50,070 bases of DNA from Salinicola halimionae (lineage in GTDB: Bacteria; Pseudomonadota; Gammaproteobacteria; Pseudomonadales; Halomonadaceae), in assembly GCF_003206065.1 (NCBI RefSeq), contig NZ_PZJQ01000004.1:964581-1014650 (forward strand), read 5' to 3'. The notes under the pieces were generated by a model. It did not search any database. It was not told the origin of the DNA and saw nothing but the letters and a program-made list of their open reading frames with translations. A program made the position numbers and the translations under genes. How positions within the stretch are numbered: position 1 is the first letter of the stretch; every line of letters starts with the position of its first letter. This document shows positions 34,613-44,894 of the stretch, one piece after another.

Positions 34613-35595
34613 CTGTCTTCGGCGGGGAGGCACAGCAAGGTGGGCGTCTCGATCGGGGTCATCGGCGCACGAAAGTGAGCATTTAGCTCCGGCAGTAGCT
34701 CGCGTACGAAACGCAGGAACAGCTCCGTCACCGGCGTGGGGTATCGATCCTTGGGATAGACCGTGCACCATGAGCGTCTCAGTGGGAAACCGGGGATGGT
34801 CGGGCTCGCCAGCAGTCCGGAGGCCAGCTCCAGTTGCACTGCCAGACGCGGTAGCACGGCGACGCCGAGATGGGCCATCACGCCCTGTTTGATGGCCTCG
34901 TTGGTACCGAGCTCGATGGTATGGTGCAAGGAAATACGCTCCCTCGCGGCAAAATCCTCGAATGCCGTTCGCGCGCCGGAACCCGGCTCCCGCATCAGCA
35001 GATAGTGTCGCGCGAAATCCTCGAGCGTTGCCCTGTCGGCCGTCACTAGTGGATGGCCCGGCCAGACGACCGGAATCAATTCATTGTCCAGAATGGGCAT
35101 GAACACCAGATTAGGGTCGTCTGGCACCATGCCCATGATCACCAGATCATCCCGCCTTTCTGCCAGCCTTTCCAGCGCCTGGGCCCGGTTGCAGACGCGC
35201 AGCCGAATCTGAACCTCCGGATAGCGAGCACGGAAGCGGGCCAGGATATGGGGCACCACATATTGTGCGGTGGAGACGGCTGCGAGATTAAGTTCGCCTC
35301 GAATCGTGCCGGCCAGCTCCGACAGCTCCATCTGCAAACTCGAAACCTGCCCGAAGATCGACTGTGTCGAGGCGGCCAGTGCATCGGCAGCCGGCAGAAT
35401 ATGTAGCGTTTTACCCGCGTACTTGAACAACGGCTGAGCGAGTGCCTGTTCGAGCTGCCGAATTTGGGCGCTGACGGCCGGTTGCGTCAACCCGAGCTGC
35501 TCGGCGGCACGCGAATAGGATTGCTGGCGATGAACGGCCTGGAAGACCTGGAGCTGACGGAACGTCAGTCGATTGAGCAGGTTGGGTCGCGACAT
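34609..35595 (-). CDS. LysR-family regulator, probable PycR-type
   Basis: The 328-residue protein has the LysR N-terminal winged HTH (LTFRQLQVFQAVHRQQSYSR, then AAEQLGLTQPAVSAQIRQLEQALAQPLF). The substrate-binding domain follows from about residue 95 (GELNLAAVSTAQYVVPHIL). It is divergent from the pyruvate carboxylase subunit A gene, with an operator-like palindrome between. In Pseudomonas, a similarly placed LysR protein (PycR) regulates pycAB, so control of pyruvate carboxylation is inferred. Resemblance to CbbR-type regulators is also noted. Confidence 0.85.
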   Translation of the reverse strand: MSRPNLLNRLTFRQLQVFQAVHRQQSYSRAAEQLGLTQPAVSAQIRQLEQALAQPLFKYAGKTLHILPAADALAASTQSIFGQVSSLQMELSELAGTIRGELNLAAVSTAQYVVPHILARFRARYPEVQIRLRVCNRAQALERLAERRDDLVIMGMVPDDPNLVFMPILDNELIPVVWPGHPLVTADRATLEDFARHYLLMREPGSGARTAFEDFAARERISLHHTIELGTNEAIKQGVMAHLGVAVLPRLAVQLELASGLLASPTIPGFPLRRSWCTVYPKDRYPTPVTELFLRFVRELLPELNAHFRAPMTPIETPTLLCLPAEDS

Positions 35596-35617
35596 TCAGC
35601 ACGCTCTCGAGGTCAGG

Positions 35618-35635
35618 TATAAGGTTGAGCTTATA
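35618..35635. promoter_or_regulatory. LysR-type operator candidate
   Basis: TATAAG, six bases GTTGAG and CTTATA form a perfect inverted repeat 23 bp upstream of the lysR start and about 100 bp upstream of pycA. ATAAG-N6-CTTAT fits the class of LysR recognition boxes (T-N11/12-A core). Position in the divergent spacer suggests autorepression and control of pycA. AT-rich sequence follows it to about 35665. Confidence 0.6.
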
Positions 35636-35733
35636 GGTTGGCAAAGAAATATCAATTTTTCTATTGGGTCTCGGGTGGCTAGCGTAGAAGGAGAGATGAA
35701 CGACCTGTCCACGTGCAACCCGGAGGCCAAACG

Positions 35734-37149
35734 GTGTTCAAGAAACTGCTTATCGCCAACCGCGGCGAGATCGCCGTGCGTATTGTACGAGCCTGCGCCG
35801 AAATGGGCATCCGTTCAGTGGCAATCTACACCGAGCCCGATAGGTTTTCGTTACACGTCAAAGGCGCGGACGAGGCGTATTTCATGGGCGAAGAGCCGCT
35901 TGCAGGCTATCTCGACCCACGGGGTATCGTCAGCCTGGCTCGGGAGACGGGGTGTGACGCCATTCATCCCGGTTATGGGTTTCTGTCGGAGAGCGCCGAG
36001 TTTGCCCGGATCTGTAGCCAGGCCGGGATTGCCTTTGTGGGCCCGAGCGCCGAGGTCATTGCCAAGATGGGCGACAAGACCGCGGCTCGAGCGGCCATGC
36101 GTGAGGCGGGTGTGCCGGTCACGCCCGGTTCCGAGGGTAATCTAGCCGATCTCGACGAGGCACTGACCGTCGCCGAGGAGATCGGCTACCCGATCATGCT
36201 CAAGGCGACTTCCGGCGGTGGTGGGCGCGGCATTCGGCGTTGCGATACGCGGGATCAACTGGGGCAGGCCTGGGATCGGGTGATCTCCGAAGCGACCAAG
36301 GCGTTCGGCAGCGCCGAGGTGTTCATGGAGAGGTGCGTGGTCGACCCGCTGCATATCGAAGTCCAGGTGCTGGCGGATAGTCACGGCGGCGTCATTCATC
36401 TGTTCGAGCGCGACTGCTCGATCCAGCGGCGTAACCAGAAATTGATCGAAATTGCCCCCAGCCCGCAGCTGACCCCGGAGCAGCGCAGCTACGTCGGCAA
36501 GATGGCGGTGCGCGCCGCCCAGGCCGTGAATTACGAAAACGCCGGCACCGTGGAATTTCTGGTCAAGGACAACGAAGTCTTCTTCATGGAGATGAACACT
36601 CGGGTCCAGGTCGAGCACACCATTACCGAAGCGATTACCGGCGTCGATATCGTCCGTGAGCAGCTGCGCGTCGCCGCCGGAGAGCGATTGGCCTGCCGCC
36701 AGGAGGATATTCGTCACCAGGGCTATGCCATCCAGTTCCGGATCAATGCCGAGGATCCCAAGAACGACTTTCTGCCGAGTTTCGGGCGCATCACGCGCTA
36801 TTACGCCCCGGGCGGGCCCGGCGTGAGGACGGACACGGCGATCTATACCGGCTATACGATTCCCCCATACTTCGATTCGATGTGTCTCAAGCTGATCGTC
36901 TGGGGCATGACCTGGGAAGAGACGCTCAACCGCGGTATTCGTGCGCTCAATGACATGCGCCTGCAGGGCGTAAAGACCACGGCACCGTATTATCAGGAAA
37001 TTCTGCGGCATCCCGAATTTCGTGCCGGCCATTTCGATACCGGGTTCGTTCCCGCGCATCCCGAATTGCTCAACTACTCCGTCAAACGCAATCCGGAGGA
37101 GGTCGCTTTAGCGATCGCGGCGGCCATCGCCGCTCATGCGGGGCTCTGA
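35734..37149 (+). CDS. pycA: pyruvate carboxylase subunit A (biotin carboxylase)
   Basis: This subunit carboxylates biotin with ATP and bicarbonate. A GTG at 35734 is the chosen start because CGGAGG lies 7 nt before it and the protein then begins VFKKLLIANRGEIAVR, as in the family. A GTG at 35713 precedes that site. The 471 residues include the glycine-rich ATP loop KATSGGGGRGIR, the HIEVQVLAD motif, ERDCSIQRRNQKLIE and EMNTRVQVEHTITE. It is paired with the subunit B gene 101 bp downstream. AccC of acetyl-CoA carboxylase is similar, but the partner argues for PycA. Confidence 0.9.
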   Translation: MFKKLLIANRGEIAVRIVRACAEMGIRSVAIYTEPDRFSLHVKGADEAYFMGEEPLAGYLDPRGIVSLARETGCDAIHPGYGFLSESAEFARICSQAGIAFVGPSAEVIAKMGDKTAARAAMREAGVPVTPGSEGNLADLDEALTVAEEIGYPIMLKATSGGGGRGIRRCDTRDQLGQAWDRVISEATKAFGSAEVFMERCVVDPLHIEVQVLADSHGGVIHLFERDCSIQRRNQKLIEIAPSPQLTPEQRSYVGKMAVRAAQAVNYENAGTVEFLVKDNEVFFMEMNTRVQVEHTITEAITGVDIVREQLRVAAGERLACRQEDIRHQGYAIQFRINAEDPKNDFLPSFGRITRYYAPGGPGVRTDTAIYTGYTIPPYFDSMCLKLIVWGMTWEETLNRGIRALNDMRLQGVKTTAPYYQEILRHPEFRAGHFDTGFVPAHPELLNYSVKRNPEEVALAIAAAIAAHAGL

Positions 37150-37250
37150 AGCGTCCGGCGCTGAACACGTTTAACTCTAATATGCCGTGCTATGAATAAA
37201 TCGCACTCTGAATACGCGGAATGGACCAGAATCAGGATCAGGAGAAAGAA

Positions 37251-39071
37251 ATGAACAACACCAACGCCTCATCCGTCAGGGTCAGTGACGTCGTCCTGCG
37301 TGATGGGCATCAGTCGCTGATCGCCACGCGCATGCGAACCGAAGACATGCTGCCGATCTGCGCCAAGCTCGACGCCATCGGTTTTCATTCGCTTGAAGTC
37401 TGGGGCGGTGCCACGTTCGATGCCTGTGTGCGCTTTCTCAAGGAGGACCCGTGGGAGCGCTTGCAGTCGCTACGGGAAGCGCTGCCCAATACGGCGTTGC
37501 AGATGCTGTTGCGTGGCCAGAATCTGCTCGGCTATCGCCACTATGCGGACGACGTGGTCGAACGATTCGTCGCGCGCTCGGCCGACAACGGGATCGATAT
37601 CTTTCGAGTGTTCGATGCGCTGAACGATCTGCGCAACCTTGAAACCGCGATGAAGGCGGTCAAGGCGAGTGGCAAACACGCTCAGGGCACGATCTGTTAT
37701 ACCGTCAGCCCCGTTCACACGCGTGATATGTATGTCGAGCAGGCCAAACGTCTGGTCGACATGGGCGCGGATTCGATCGCGATCAAGGACATGGCCGGTC
37801 TGCTGACTCCCTACGCCACGGGAGAGCTGGTGGAAGCTCTGGTCGAGGCCGTGGATGTGCCGATTCATCTGCATGCGCACGCCACGTCCGGCCTCGCGTC
37901 GTTGAGCCAGATGAAGGCCGTGGAGGCGGGGTGTCGGCATATCGATACCTGCATCTCGGCTTTCGCTGGCGGTACCAGCCACCCGTCCACCGAAGCCATG
38001 GTGGCGGCGTTCCAGGAGACGCCCTACGACACCGGACTGGATCTGGTAGCGCTCAAGGACGTCGGTGATTACTTTCGCGAAGTTCGCAAGAAGTACGCGG
38101 CTTTCGAGAGCGAGTACACCCGCGAGGATGTCAGTGTACAGATCTGGCAGGTGCCGGGTGGCATGATGTCGAACCTGGCCAATCAGATGAAGGAGCAGAA
38201 CGCGCTGGGCCGGATACAGGATGTCTTCGACGAGATTCCCAAGGTTCGCGCCGATCTCGGTTATCCGCCGCTGGTAACACCGACCTCGCAGATCGTCGGG
38301 ACACAGGCGGCCATGAACGTGTTGACCGGGGAGCGCTACAAATCGATCACCAATGAGGTGAAACGTTATCTGCTGGGTGGCTATGGTCAGCCTCCGGCCG
38401 AGGTGAATGCGGAAGTGCGGCGCAAGGCGATCGGCAACGAACCCGTGGACGAAGGACGGCCCGCCGACCAGCTCAAACCGGAAATGGCCAAGCTGAAGAC
38501 CGATATCGGCGAGCTTGCCGGATGCGAGGAGGACGTGCTGACGTTCGCGATGTTCCCGGACCTGGGGCGGGAATATCTGCAAGGACGACGCGACGGGACT
38601 CTGGTGCCGGAAGCGATTCCGGCTGCAGAAGCCGCGGGTGGCGCTAGTCGTCCGGTTTCCGAAGGCGTGCCGACCGAGTTCGTCATCGACGTTCACGGGG
38701 AATCCTATGAGGTGCAGATTACCGGCGTCGGCAGCAGCAGTGGCAGCAAGCGTCGCGTCTACCTGACCCTCGATGGCATGCCCGAAGAAGTCGTGTTCGA
38801 GGCCAAGGACGAGTTCGTTCAGGAAGGCAAGAGCGGCGGACGTGCCAAGGCCAGCTCGCCGGGGCACGTCACGACGTCGATGCCGGGCAATATCGTCGAC
38901 GTGCTGGTGGCCGAGGGTGACAGCGTCAAGGAAGGCCAGGCCGTACTGATTACCGAGGCCATGAAAATGGAAACGGAAGTGCAGGCGCGGATCGGGGGCA
39001 CCGTCAAGGCGGTCCACGTGGCCAAGGGCGATCGCGTCACGCCGGGCGAAGTTTTGGTCGAGATCGAATAG
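37251..39071 (+). CDS. pycB: pyruvate carboxylase subunit B / oxaloacetate decarboxylase alpha-type
   Basis: The ATG at 37251, preceded by GGAGAAAGAA, gives 606 residues. The N-terminal carboxyltransferase TIM barrel has RDGHQSLIATRMRTEDM, FRVFDALNDLRN and the metal-ligand segment HLHAHATSGLA. A linker and a C-terminal biotinyl domain follow, with the biotin lysine Lys572 in EAMKMETEV. Sodium-pump beta and gamma subunits (oadB, oadG) are absent nearby and a biotin carboxylase gene precedes it. A two-subunit pyruvate carboxylase making oxaloacetate is therefore favoured over a decarboxylase pump. Confidence 0.9.
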   Translation: MNNTNASSVRVSDVVLRDGHQSLIATRMRTEDMLPICAKLDAIGFHSLEVWGGATFDACVRFLKEDPWERLQSLREALPNTALQMLLRGQNLLGYRHYADDVVERFVARSADNGIDIFRVFDALNDLRNLETAMKAVKASGKHAQGTICYTVSPVHTRDMYVEQAKRLVDMGADSIAIKDMAGLLTPYATGELVEALVEAVDVPIHLHAHATSGLASLSQMKAVEAGCRHIDTCISAFAGGTSHPSTEAMVAAFQETPYDTGLDLVALKDVGDYFREVRKKYAAFESEYTREDVSVQIWQVPGGMMSNLANQMKEQNALGRIQDVFDEIPKVRADLGYPPLVTPTSQIVGTQAAMNVLTGERYKSITNEVKRYLLGGYGQPPAEVNAEVRRKAIGNEPVDEGRPADQLKPEMAKLKTDIGELAGCEEDVLTFAMFPDLGREYLQGRRDGTLVPEAIPAAEAAGGASRPVSEGVPTEFVIDVHGESYEVQITGVGSSSGSKRRVYLTLDGMPEEVVFEAKDEFVQEGKSGGRAKASSPGHVTTSMPGNIVDVLVAEGDSVKEGQAVLITEAMKMETEVQARIGGTVKAVHVAKGDRVTPGEVLVEIE

Positions 39072-39127
39072 CCTGAGCGAGATCTAGCAACGACGTGAGC
39101 CGGCGATGGAATCAGCATTGATATGAT

Positions 39128-39163
39128 AAAAAAACGCGGAGCCTAGGCTCCGCGTTTTTGTTT
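39128..39163. terminator. bidirectional terminator between pycB and pyk
   Basis: AAAAACGCGGAGC, a 4-nt loop CTAG and GCTCCGCGTTTTT form a perfect stem with an A-run before and a T-run after. It serves pycB on the plus strand and the pyruvate kinase gene on the minus strand. Confidence 0.92.
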
Positions 39164-39197
39164 CAGTCGACCTTTGCCGCAGTAGCGAGACTTCGAC

Positions 39198-40661
39198 TTA
39201 CTCCTCGACCTGAATGATCTTCATGGTGTTGGTCCCGCCATGGGCGTTCATATGATCGCCTCTGGTCAGGATGACGTGATCGCCTTTGCTGGCTAGCCCG
39301 AGACTGACCAGTTCCTTGATCGCACCAGCGTTGATTTCGGTCAGCGGGAAGCGAGAGCTGTCGAAGACCAGCGATACGACGCCGCGATAGAGTGCCATTC
39401 GGCGCTGTACCAACGGGGTTTCGGCCAGGGCGACGATTGGCAGGCCCGAACGAATGCGTGAAGCGATCAGCGGCGTATAACCCGTAGCGGTCAAACAGGT
39501 AATGGCGACCACGCCGGAGAGGTGATTAGCGGCGTACATGGCGGACAGCGCCACGGTCTCGTCGATGCGTGAGAAGCCTTCATGGATACGATGCTGGGAT
39601 TGCTGTGCTGCGCGCTCTCGTTCCGCGCCCAGGCAAGACCGGTCCATGGCGCGGATGGTTTCGACAGGGTAGTCACCGGCGGCGGTTTCCGCCGACAGCA
39701 TGACAGCATCGGTGCCATCGAGAACCGCATTGGCGACGTCAAACACTTCGGCGCGAGTCGGCAGTGGCGACTCGATCATCGACTCCATCATCTGGGTCGC
39801 GGTGATGACCACCTTGTTGAGGGTGCGCGCGCGCGCGATGATGCGCTTCTGCACACCAATCAGCTGGGCATCGCCAATCTCGACGCCGAGATCGCCGCGA
39901 GCCACCATCACCGCTTCCGAGGCACGAATGATGTCGTCGAGGGTTTCCGGGTCGGCGACGGCTTCGGCACGTTCGATCTTGGCGACCAGGCCGATCTCCT
40001 GACCCGCTTCTCCAAGCAGCTCACGAGCGTACTGCATATCGGCGCCGCTGCGCGGGAAGGAAACCGCGAGATAGTCGACGCCGATATCGATCGCCGTCTT
40101 CAGATCTTCCTTGTCCTTGTCCGTCAGCGCCGCTGCGGAAAGGCCACCGCCTTGCTTGTTGATGCCCTTGTTGTTGGTCAGCTTGCCGCCAACCTTGACC
40201 TTGGTGAAAATTCGCGGGCCTTCGATGCGCTCGACTTCCAGTACCAGGCGGCCATCATCCAGCAACAAGGTATCGCCGACGGTGACATCGTCGGCCAGCT
40301 CGGCGTAATCGCAGCCGACCCGATCACTGTCGCCGGCATCGCGCTCCAGTGAGACGTCGATCAAGAAAGATTGGCCTTTCTCGAGCTTGACCCCACCTTC
40401 GGCGGCGAAGCGAGCGATTCGGATCTTGGGGCCTTGGAGATCGCCGAGTGCCGCTACCGCACGGCCCTGGCGTTCGGCTGCTTCACGTACTGCCGTGAGC
40501 CGTCGACGGTGGTCTTCGGGGTTGCCGTGGGAGAAGTTCAGCCGGACGACATCGACGCCGGCTTCGATGATGGCATCCAGTACGCCCTCGCGATCGGTGG
40601 CGGGACCCAGGGTAGCGACGATCTTGGTGCGACGAATCGGGCCGTGAAACGCTTGCTGCAT
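39198..40661 (-). CDS. pykA: pyruvate kinase
   Basis: The enzyme makes pyruvate and ATP from PEP and ADP. The ATG at 40661 follows GGGAG with 7-nt spacing and gives 487 residues beginning MQQAFHGPIRRTKIVATLGP; an upstream in-frame ATG at 40691 is less well placed. Motifs include RLNFSHGNPEDH, the metal/catalytic lysine region LVAKIERAEA, ARGDLGVEIG and TQMMESMIESPLPTRAEV. The sequence type resembles PykA (type II) rather than PykF, without certainty. It is convergent with pycB, both acting at the PEP-pyruvate-oxaloacetate node. Confidence 0.95.
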   Translation of the reverse strand: MQQAFHGPIRRTKIVATLGPATDREGVLDAIIEAGVDVVRLNFSHGNPEDHRRRLTAVREAAERQGRAVAALGDLQGPKIRIARFAAEGGVKLEKGQSFLIDVSLERDAGDSDRVGCDYAELADDVTVGDTLLLDDGRLVLEVERIEGPRIFTKVKVGGKLTNNKGINKQGGGLSAAALTDKDKEDLKTAIDIGVDYLAVSFPRSGADMQYARELLGEAGQEIGLVAKIERAEAVADPETLDDIIRASEAVMVARGDLGVEIGDAQLIGVQKRIIARARTLNKVVITATQMMESMIESPLPTRAEVFDVANAVLDGTDAVMLSAETAAGDYPVETIRAMDRSCLGAERERAAQQSQHRIHEGFSRIDETVALSAMYAANHLSGVVAITCLTATGYTPLIASRIRSGLPIVALAETPLVQRRMALYRGVVSLVFDSSRFPLTEINAGAIKELVSLGLASKGDHVILTRGDHMNAHGGTNTMKIIQVEE

Positions 40662-41247
40662 AGAGATTCTCCCGGTAGCTGAGTGAGTCATCCCGACGCG
40701 TCAAAACATGAGAAGCGATACCGCGGCGGAGACATGTGGTGATTTTACAACATGGTGATCATCTTGTCCGAAGCGTCGTGGTCGACAAGAGCCGATGACA
40801 AGCGATCAACGCAGGCGCCACCAATTCATCACGTCAGCATGTCATGACAATGACGCGTTGTCTTCGGCACCATTTTACGCAAGTGTAGCGTGCCAGTCCC
40901 GCGATGCGACATCGACGCGAAGTCGGAAAGGCGCGAGATGGTGCCGCATTCTCAAGCTTGGAATCCCGGCGCGAAGCCCCATCATGAAGGGCCAATGATG
41001 CGCCGCCGTCAAGATCGGCGGAAGTCAAGCTTCGGCTGGCGCCCCGAGAACGGCTAGGGTAGGGTAGGCGGATTTTCCGGTCGGCCCCGTTTTCTGTCGC
41101 CAGACACGCCAGCGGTCGGCGTCGCCGTATGCTGCGAGTTCGCGGCGTTCTGCAAAATTTGCGGCGCCTAGTAGAATTTGTCGTGCTGGGTGGAATTTGT
41201 CGTGCTGAATAAAATTCGCCGCACTCTATAAAAGAAGCAGGAGAGCT
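40662..41247. other. 586-bp divergent region between pykA and topA
   Basis: No gene is supported. The half next to pykA is ordinary mixed sequence with no clear promoter. The half next to topA carries the 4 x 19-bp tandem repeat (41152-41227) and TATAAAAG at about 41227. Short frames here resemble no protein family known to me. Confidence 0.55.
41152..41227. repeat. four tandem 19-bp units upstream of topA
   Basis: Units at 41152-41170, 41171-41189, 41190-41208 and 41209-41227 share the form GTRGAATTTGTCGTGCTGR. Units 2 and 3 differ at only two positions; units 1 and 4 are diverged but keep the AAATT and GC-rich halves. The array ends 20 bp before the topA ATG and so lies in its promoter or leader. 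Confidence 0.8.
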
Positions 41248-43869
41248 ATGGGCAAGTCACTGGTTATCGTTGAGTCACCGGCCAAGGCCAAGACCATTAA
41301 CAAGTATCTCGGCAACGATTTCGTAGTGAAGTCGAGTGTCGGGCATATCCGTGATCTGCCGACCAGTGGTTCTTCCAAGCAGGCCAGCGATCCCAAGGAG
41401 CGGGCGAGACAGGCGGCGATAACCCGCAAGATGTCGCCGGACGACAAGGTCGTCTACAAGAAGCAGAAGCAATGGGATCAGTTGATTCGGCGTATGGGGA
41501 TCGATCCCGAACATGGCTGGCGGGCCAACTACGAGATCCTGCCAGGCAAGGAAAAGGTGGTGGACGAGCTCAAGAAGCTCGCCGACAAGAGCGACACCAT
41601 CTATCTCGCGACCGATCTGGACCGCGAAGGGGAGGCGATCGCCTGGCATTTGAAAGAGACCATCGGCGGCGATGACTCGCGTTACAAGCGTGTCGTGTTC
41701 AACGAGATTACCAAGAACGCCATCCAGGAAGCTTTCAAGCAGCCCGGTACGCTCAACATTGCCCGTGTCGAGGCGCAGCAGAGTCGTCGTTTTCTCGATC
41801 GTGTGGTCGGTTTCATGGTTTCCCCGCTGCTCTGGAGCAAGGTCGCTCGCGGGCTCTCGGCCGGCCGCGTGCAGTCGGTGGCGGTACGCCTGATCGTCGA
41901 TCGCGAACGCGACATTCGGGCGTTCAATCCGGAAGAGTTCTGGGACGTTCACGCGGACATGATCACGCCCGACGGAGAGCCGGTCCGTTTCGAAGTGGCC
42001 CGCGAGAAGGGAGAGGCTTTCCGCCCCACGTCGGAGAAGGAAACCCTGGAACGTATCGCGCCGCTGCGTCGGGATGCATTCGACATCACCAGCCGTGAAA
42101 CCAAGCCGACCAGCTCTAAGGCCAACGCGCCGTTCATCACCTCGACCCTGCAACAGGCAGCCAGTGGCCGTCTTGGCTACTCGGTCAAGAAGACGATGAC
42201 GCTGGCCCAGCGGCTCTACGAGGGCGGCTACATTACCTATATGCGTACCGATTCGACCAACCTGTCCCAGGATGCGGTCGCCGGCGTGCGTGACTATATT
42301 CAGGCCGAATTCGGCGAGCGCTACCTGCCGGAGTCGTCGATTCGCTACTCGAGCAAGCAGAACGCCCAGGAAGCCCACGAGGCCATCCGGCCGTCCAACG
42401 TCAAGCAGCGGGCCGATGAACTTGCTGTCGAGCGTGACGCACAGCGTCTCTATGAACTGATCTGGCGTCAGTTCGTGGCCTGTCAGATGGTGCCGGCACA
42501 ATATCTCGCGACGACGCTGACCATCGAGACCGATGGTTTCGAGCTCAAGGCGCGTGGCCGGGTGCTCAAGTTCGATGGTTACACCCGCGTGATGAAGCCG
42601 ATGGCAAAGAAGGACGATCAGGCACAACTGCCGGACATCGAGGAAGGTGCCACGCTGCAGGTCGAGCAGATCGATCCGCAACAGCATTTCACCAAGCCCC
42701 CGGCGCGCTACACCGAAGCCAGTCTGGTCAAGGAACTGGAGAAGCGGGGCATTGGTCGCCCGTCGACCTATGCGGCGATCATTTCCACCATTCAGGACCG
42801 AGGTTACGCCAAGCTCGACAATCGACGATTTTATGCCGAGAAACTCGGAGAGATCGTTACCGATCGTCTGGTGGAGTCGTTCAACGATCTTCTCGACTAC
42901 GGTTTCACCGCGCGGATGGAAGATCGTCTCGATGAGGTCGCTGAAGGACACGAGCAATGGCAGCAAGTGCTCGATGCGTTCTACGCCGATTTCAAGTGTA
43001 AGCTGGAACTCGCCGAGGGCGAAGAGGGCATGCGTCCCAACGACCCGGTCGAGACCGACATTACCTGCCCGACCTGTGGCCGTCCGATGCAGATTCGCAT
43101 CGCTTCGACCGGCGTGTTTCTGGGTTGTTCCGGCTACAACCTGCCGCCCAAGGAGCGCTGCAAGACAACCATCGACTTGATCCCGGGGGACGAAGCGGTG
43201 CCGGAGGAGGCTGACGAGGCCGCCGAGACCGATGCGCTGCGCGCCAAGCGACGAAACCCGAACACCGGCACGGCGATGGACAGCTATCTGATTGACGAGG
43301 GGCGCAAGCTCTACATCAGTAACGACGACGATGGTTATTACGAGATCGAGCAGGGCCGATTCCGGATCAAGGGCTATGACGGCCCGGTGATCGAGTGTGA
43401 TAAGTGTGGCTCCGAAATGCAGCTCAAGAGCGGGCGATTCGGGAAGTATTTCGCCTGCACCAACGATGAGTGCGGGAATACTCGCAAACTGCTGAAAAGT
43501 GGCGAAGTTGCGCCGCCCAAGATGGATCCGATTCCAATGCCGGAGCTGGCTTGCCAGAAAGTCGAGGATCATTACGTGCTGCGAGACGGCGCCAGCGGCC
43601 TGTTCCTGGCCGCCAGCCAGTTCCCCAAGAATCGGGAAACCCGGCCACCGCTGGTCAGAGAGTTGAAAGCTCACGCCGATGCGCTTCCCGAGAAGTATCA
43701 TTTCCTGCTCGAGGCGCCGAGTGAAGATCCGGATGGGCGGCCGGCGCAGATTCGCTTCTCGCGCAAGGCCAAGAGCCAGTTCGTGATGACCGACGAAGAC
43801 GGCAAGGCGACCGGCTGGCGCGCGACGTTCGAAGCGGGTCGTTGGCAGGTTGAGGACAAGCGTAAATGA
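41248..43869 (+). CDS. topA: DNA topoisomerase I
   Basis: This type IA enzyme relaxes negative supercoils. The 873-residue protein starts [17 protein letters not shown] after GCAGGAG. The Toprim acidic motif reads [15 protein letters not shown]. The active-site tyrosine is in [15 protein letters not shown], and [15 protein letters not shown] and [21 protein letters not shown] are conserved. Two C-terminal tetracysteine zinc ribbons are visible (CPTC...C...C and CDKCGSEM...C...C), with a basic tail. It overlaps the next gene's start (ATGA). Confidence 0.97.
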   Translation: MGKSLVIVESPAKAKTINKYLGNDFVVKSSVGHIRDLPTSGSSKQASDPKERARQAAITRKMSPDDKVVYKKQKQWDQLIRRMGIDPEHGWRANYEILPGKEKVVDELKKLADKSDTIYLATDLDREGEAIAWHLKETIGGDDSRYKRVVFNEITKNAIQEAFKQPGTLNIARVEAQQSRRFLDRVVGFMVSPLLWSKVARGLSAGRVQSVAVRLIVDRERDIRAFNPEEFWDVHADMITPDGEPVRFEVAREKGEAFRPTSEKETLERIAPLRRDAFDITSRETKPTSSKANAPFITSTLQQAASGRLGYSVKKTMTLAQRLYEGGYITYMRTDSTNLSQDAVAGVRDYIQAEFGERYLPESSIRYSSKQNAQEAHEAIRPSNVKQRADELAVERDAQRLYELIWRQFVACQMVPAQYLATTLTIETDGFELKARGRVLKFDGYTRVMKPMAKKDDQAQLPDIEEGATLQVEQIDPQQHFTKPPARYTEASLVKELEKRGIGRPSTYAAIISTIQDRGYAKLDNRRFYAEKLGEIVTDRLVESFNDLLDYGFTARMEDRLDEVAEGHEQWQQVLDAFYADFKCKLELAEGEEGMRPNDPVETDITCPTCGRPMQIRIASTGVFLGCSGYNLPPKERCKTTIDLIPGDEAVPEEADEAAETDALRAKRRNPNTGTAMDSYLIDEGRKLYISNDDDGYYEIEQGRFRIKGYDGPVIECDKCGSEMQLKSGRFGKYFACTNDECGNTRKLLKSGEVAPPKMDPIPMPELACQKVEDHYVLRDGASGLFLAASQFPKNRETRPPLVRELKAHADALPEKYHFLLEAPSEDPDGRPAQIRFSRKAKSQFVMTDEDGKATGWRATFEAGRWQVEDKRK

Positions 43870-44342
43870 CCTCGCCGGCCCGAACCAATCAGCTGCTTTA
43901 TCAAGCAGAGCTGCTATTGACGCTCGGGATGGTCGAGGCGCAGAAGCCGGATCGCGACGAACATGCGACGGCGCGTCGGATGGCGTTGGAAGAGGCGGCG
44001 CTGGGGCAACTGGAGCTGGCCTTGAATGCGTTGCTTCGCGAAGTAACAGAGCATACCGACCTAACGCACGATGACTGGCGGGCCTGGCTGCAGGCGACCA
44101 CGATTCATGTCGCTGAGCTTGAGCGGCTGCGGACATTGGCCGATGAGCCCGAGAGCTGGCTGGCCATATTGCTGGAGCGGTTGCGGGCACTGCATGGTGA
44201 CGAGGGTGCCGCGCGCCGCGAGGCGCCGCGCCGGCTGATTGCTAGCGCAGGAGAGCCGATGTTGGCAGAGACGTTGCGCTGGTGTCATCGAGAGTTCAAG
44301 ACGCTGTTGCCCTCGCTGCGTGAGGGTAGCAGCGAATGGTGA
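43866..44342 (+). CDS. conserved hypothetical protein downstream of topA
   Basis: The 158-residue protein begins in ATGA overlap with topA and is mostly alpha-helical, with conserved-looking features [26 protein letters not shown] and [19 protein letters not shown]. It resembles the small protein found after topA in pseudomonads (DUF6586-like), which is a recollection rather than a search result. No signal, membrane segment or catalytic motif is apparent. Coupling to topA suggests co-expression only. Confidence 0.8.
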   Translation: MTSPARTNQLLYQAELLLTLGMVEAQKPDRDEHATARRMALEEAALGQLELALNALLREVTEHTDLTHDDWRAWLQATTIHVAELERLRTLADEPESWLAILLERLRALHGDEGAARREAPRRLIASAGEPMLAETLRWCHREFKTLLPSLREGSSEW

Positions 44343-44381
44343 CTGGGATGGGCTGACCGTGTTAGCCTGAAGATAGATGAT

Positions 44382-44414
44382 AACGACCGGGGCTCAGGCT
44401 CTGGTCGTTTTTTA
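44382..44414 (+). terminator. rho-independent terminator of topA unit
   Basis: AACGACC with GGGG continues to CTCT and GGTCGTT, making an 11-bp stem with two G/U pairs over the loop CTCAGG, followed by TTTTATT. It lies 40 bp after the preceding stop codon. Confidence 0.88.
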
Positions 44415-44505
44415 TTGGTCTTGTCTTTTAGTGGAGCCGTTACTGCCACGGCCATAAAATGAATAGTTCAGAACGAATAGCATCGAACGAACAGAGAGGT
44501 GAGCC

Positions 44506-44748
44506 GTGTCCGATACCGCGATTCTGGAAATCGTCGAACTTGCCGACGGAGAAGTGGTGCTGCGGCCGGCGGAAGCGACCGGCGAGCCACTCGTCTCGAT
44601 CCGCTTTTCCGAGGAGGCCGTCGAGCTGCTGCGCCGCAGCCGCTTCGATGTGGCTCGCGAGATGCTCGATCACGCGATTACTCGCACCCACCTGTGGGAG
44701 GGCGATGAAGAGGAATCGTCTGAAGACGAGCCGGCGACCGTCCACTAG
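44506..44748 (+). CDS. small acidic hypothetical protein
   Basis: An 80-residue protein begins at GTG 44506 with AGAGGTGAG just upstream. It reads AILEIVELADGEVVLRPAE, then VSIRFSEEAVELLRRSRFDVAREMLDHAI, and ends in an acidic tail EGDEEESSEDE. Proteins of this size and pattern occur near topA in pseudomonads, so it is likely real. No function is recognised; the fold looks like a short beta-alpha unit. Confidence 0.75.
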   Translation: MSDTAILEIVELADGEVVLRPAEATGEPLVSIRFSEEAVELLRRSRFDVAREMLDHAITRTHLWEGDEEESSEDEPATVH

Positions 44749-44894
44749 GACTCAAGCTCCATCAGGTCCGCCGCTCCACTAGAGTTCAAGGTCCACTAGA
44801 TCGGTGGAATCTACGGTCATAACCGACTTGCTGCCCGTCTTCGCGCAGCCTCCTTTCGATCCGGCTCGCCACGAGCCGCTCTGGAGACATTTCG

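Noticed and set aside
37470-39017. 515-codon frame opposite pycB
   Set aside because: It is an antisense shadow in GC-rich coding DNA; pycB carries a full domain set on the plus strand.
41275-44190. 971-codon frame opposite topA
   Set aside because: It is a codon-bias shadow of topA and the next gene; topA has all its catalytic motifs on the plus strand.
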